Assembly (NCBI GenBank): GCA_000467715.1 | Contig: AJFK01000133.1 | Location: 1-64,000 of the forward strand | Length of the DNA stretch: 64,000 bases | Reading direction: 5' to 3' | Source: Hysterium pulicare CBS 123377 | Lineage: Eukaryota; Ascomycota; Dothideomycetes; Hysteriales; Hysteriaceae | Shown: piece by piece, positions 63,101-64,000 of the stretch | How the letters are laid out: the number at the start of each line of letters is the position of its first letter | Position numbering within the stretch: the first letter of the stretch is position 1 | Translations under genes and position numbers: made by a program | The notes under the pieces: model-generated | Told to the model about the DNA's origin: nothing | The model's input: the letters and a program-made list of their open reading frames with translations, nothing else | The model's database searches: none

Positions 63101-64000
63101 ATGTTTTCTTGAACAGTTGCATTCTAGTTTCAACGTCATTATTTGTTTTGAAGCATTAGAAGTTATATATATCAACTCACAATAAGCCAAGGCGTTTGTT
63201 CGCAGTATGCAGCATCCATACTCGAAACATAGACGAATCCTTTGGAGCTCGGAGTCTCTCCTAGCAATGCCTTGAGCAGAGTGGATTTGCCGGATGCTAC
63301 TGGACCAATCAACAGCGTAAGGTGCGAACGCTTGATGCTAAAATTGACATCGCGTAGTACCGGTAGTCCATTCTTAACCCAACCAAAAGTCCCATTTTCA
63401 ACACGCACAACGTCAAAGTTCGACTGGTGGTCATCTTTATACGCAGTACCTCGCGGGATGGACACAAGCTCAATATCTAAAGCGGTCTGGAAGGACCCTG
63501 ACGTTACTGCTGGTTCCCCTTCAAATGACCGCGAGTGGACAGACGATGTTGAACTTCCAAGACGATGATCGGACCTGGTCTCTGAGACAAGGAAACTTTC
63601 AATTCGCTGAAGGCAGCCAAATGTTGATCTGAACTCAACTATATCTCCATAGAGGCTGAATAACGGTTGTGTCAGGAGTATCTGGAAGCATCATTAGAAT
63701 ACGAAGCTGTTCTTCATTCAAAACAACTGACCAGTAATGAAAGAGACGTAAACAAGGTTGGTGCATCAAGCGCCGTGTTTTTCTTAGATGCGATGACAGC
63801 AAAGATGGCAAAGGTCACCACAGGAGATACCATGACAGGTATTTGGGCTGCCCAAGTCAGCTACGCACTAATGATCTGGTACACTGTTATAACGTAGTCA
63901 GCTCACCTAGGATAGATGTATAAGCTCCAAGTAACCAGAACTTCTCCGCATGCTTGATCTCCTCCGCTCGGAGGTTTTGGATATGACTAGTTAGCTTTCT
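60191..64000 (-). CDS. ABCC (MRP-type) ABC transporter, C-terminal part; gene continues past the right edge
   Basis: The gene ends at 60191 and its N-terminus lies beyond the window. Many short introns interrupt it; not every exon was resolved, especially the TMD2 helices at 61.4-62.3 kb. Seen in order: the end of TMD1 (IQNLRAEEIKHAEKFWLLGA, near the edge); NBD1 with Walker A LIGPVASGKSTLL, signature LSSGQKQRVAIARAVY and DDVFSGLD; a linker; TMD2; NBD2 with Walker A ICGRTGSGKST, signature LSHGQKQLFCLARAML, Walker B KIVVMDEVTS and the H-loop ITIAHRV. The DDVFSGLD in NBD1 and the asymmetric domains fit the ABCC subfamily, which exports conjugates and drugs. NBD2 has DEVTS where DEATS is usual. 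A 66-nt stop-free intron lies at 60962-61027. Substrate unknown. Confidence 0.85.
60962..61027 (-). other. Stop-free, frame-preserving intron in the ABCC gene
   Basis: A GTATGT donor and an ACTAG acceptor bound 66 nt (22 codons) with no stop codon. Removing them restores the usual short ABCC spacing before NBD2 (ASYG then TDAKMKALDDVS); retaining them adds 22 residues with no family counterpart. An automated caller could translate through it. Confidence 0.7.

Overview
This looks like nuclear DNA from a filamentous ascomycete (Pezizomycotina). The evidence is short spliceosomal introns (about 47-150 nt, GT...AG, often with a CTAAC or CTGAC branch motif), a HET-domain gene, a Zn2Cys6 regulator, a 2EXR-type gene, an Ayg1-like hydrolase and a fungal ABCC transporter. 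The general flavour suggests Leotiomycetes, but that is only an impression. I see no rRNA, tRNA, CRISPR, plasmid or virus-like element and no transposase.

Layout: 1-4.7 kb is gene-poor and carries diverged repeats with promoter-like TATA elements pointing right. 4.7-7.9 kb (-) is a Vac7-type vacuolar protein. 10.4-19.9 kb (+) is a 3,106-residue DUF6606/DUF3638/DUF3645 P-loop protein in five exons. 20.3-21.2 kb (+) is a 2EXR-type gene that appears disabled by two in-frame stops. 21.2-27 kb is a second gene-poor tract with an eight-unit, roughly 500-bp degenerate array whose TATA-like motifs point left. 27.0-30.6 kb (-) is a Wee1-family kinase. 33.5 kb (+) holds a lone C-terminal scrap of an aldo-keto reductase.

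34-35.8 kb (-) is a transcription factor combining a C2HC finger with a Zn2Cys6 cluster. It is divergent from an alpha/beta hydrolase with an aspartate nucleophile at 36.5-37.4 kb (+). 38.1-40.7 kb (+) is a HET protein, which converges on a GH63 ER glucosidase I (41.0-43.7 kb, -). 44.8-46.4 kb (+) is a membrane-anchored protein with a fucose-lectin-like ectodomain. 48.3-50.2 kb (+) is a membrane/coiled-coil protein of unknown function. 50.6-52.2 kb (-) is an Ayg1-like hydrolase, divergent from a hexokinase (53.6-55.4 kb, +). 57.4-59.5 kb (-) is a coiled-coil/FG-repeat protein. From 60.2 kb to the right edge (-) lies an ABCC/MRP transporter whose N-terminus is outside the window.

Most genes are unrelated housekeeping or signalling functions (vacuole, cell cycle, N-glycan trimming, glycolysis). 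The regulator/hydrolase pair is the only obvious candidate for a shared local function. The least explained material is the pair of oppositely oriented promoter-like repeat clusters on either side of the Vac7/DUF3638 block, plus a 100-bp hairpin-containing repeat present once in each cluster.

Exon boundaries were inferred by eye from splice motifs, reading phase and family resemblance. Family names come from recalled motifs, not a database search.
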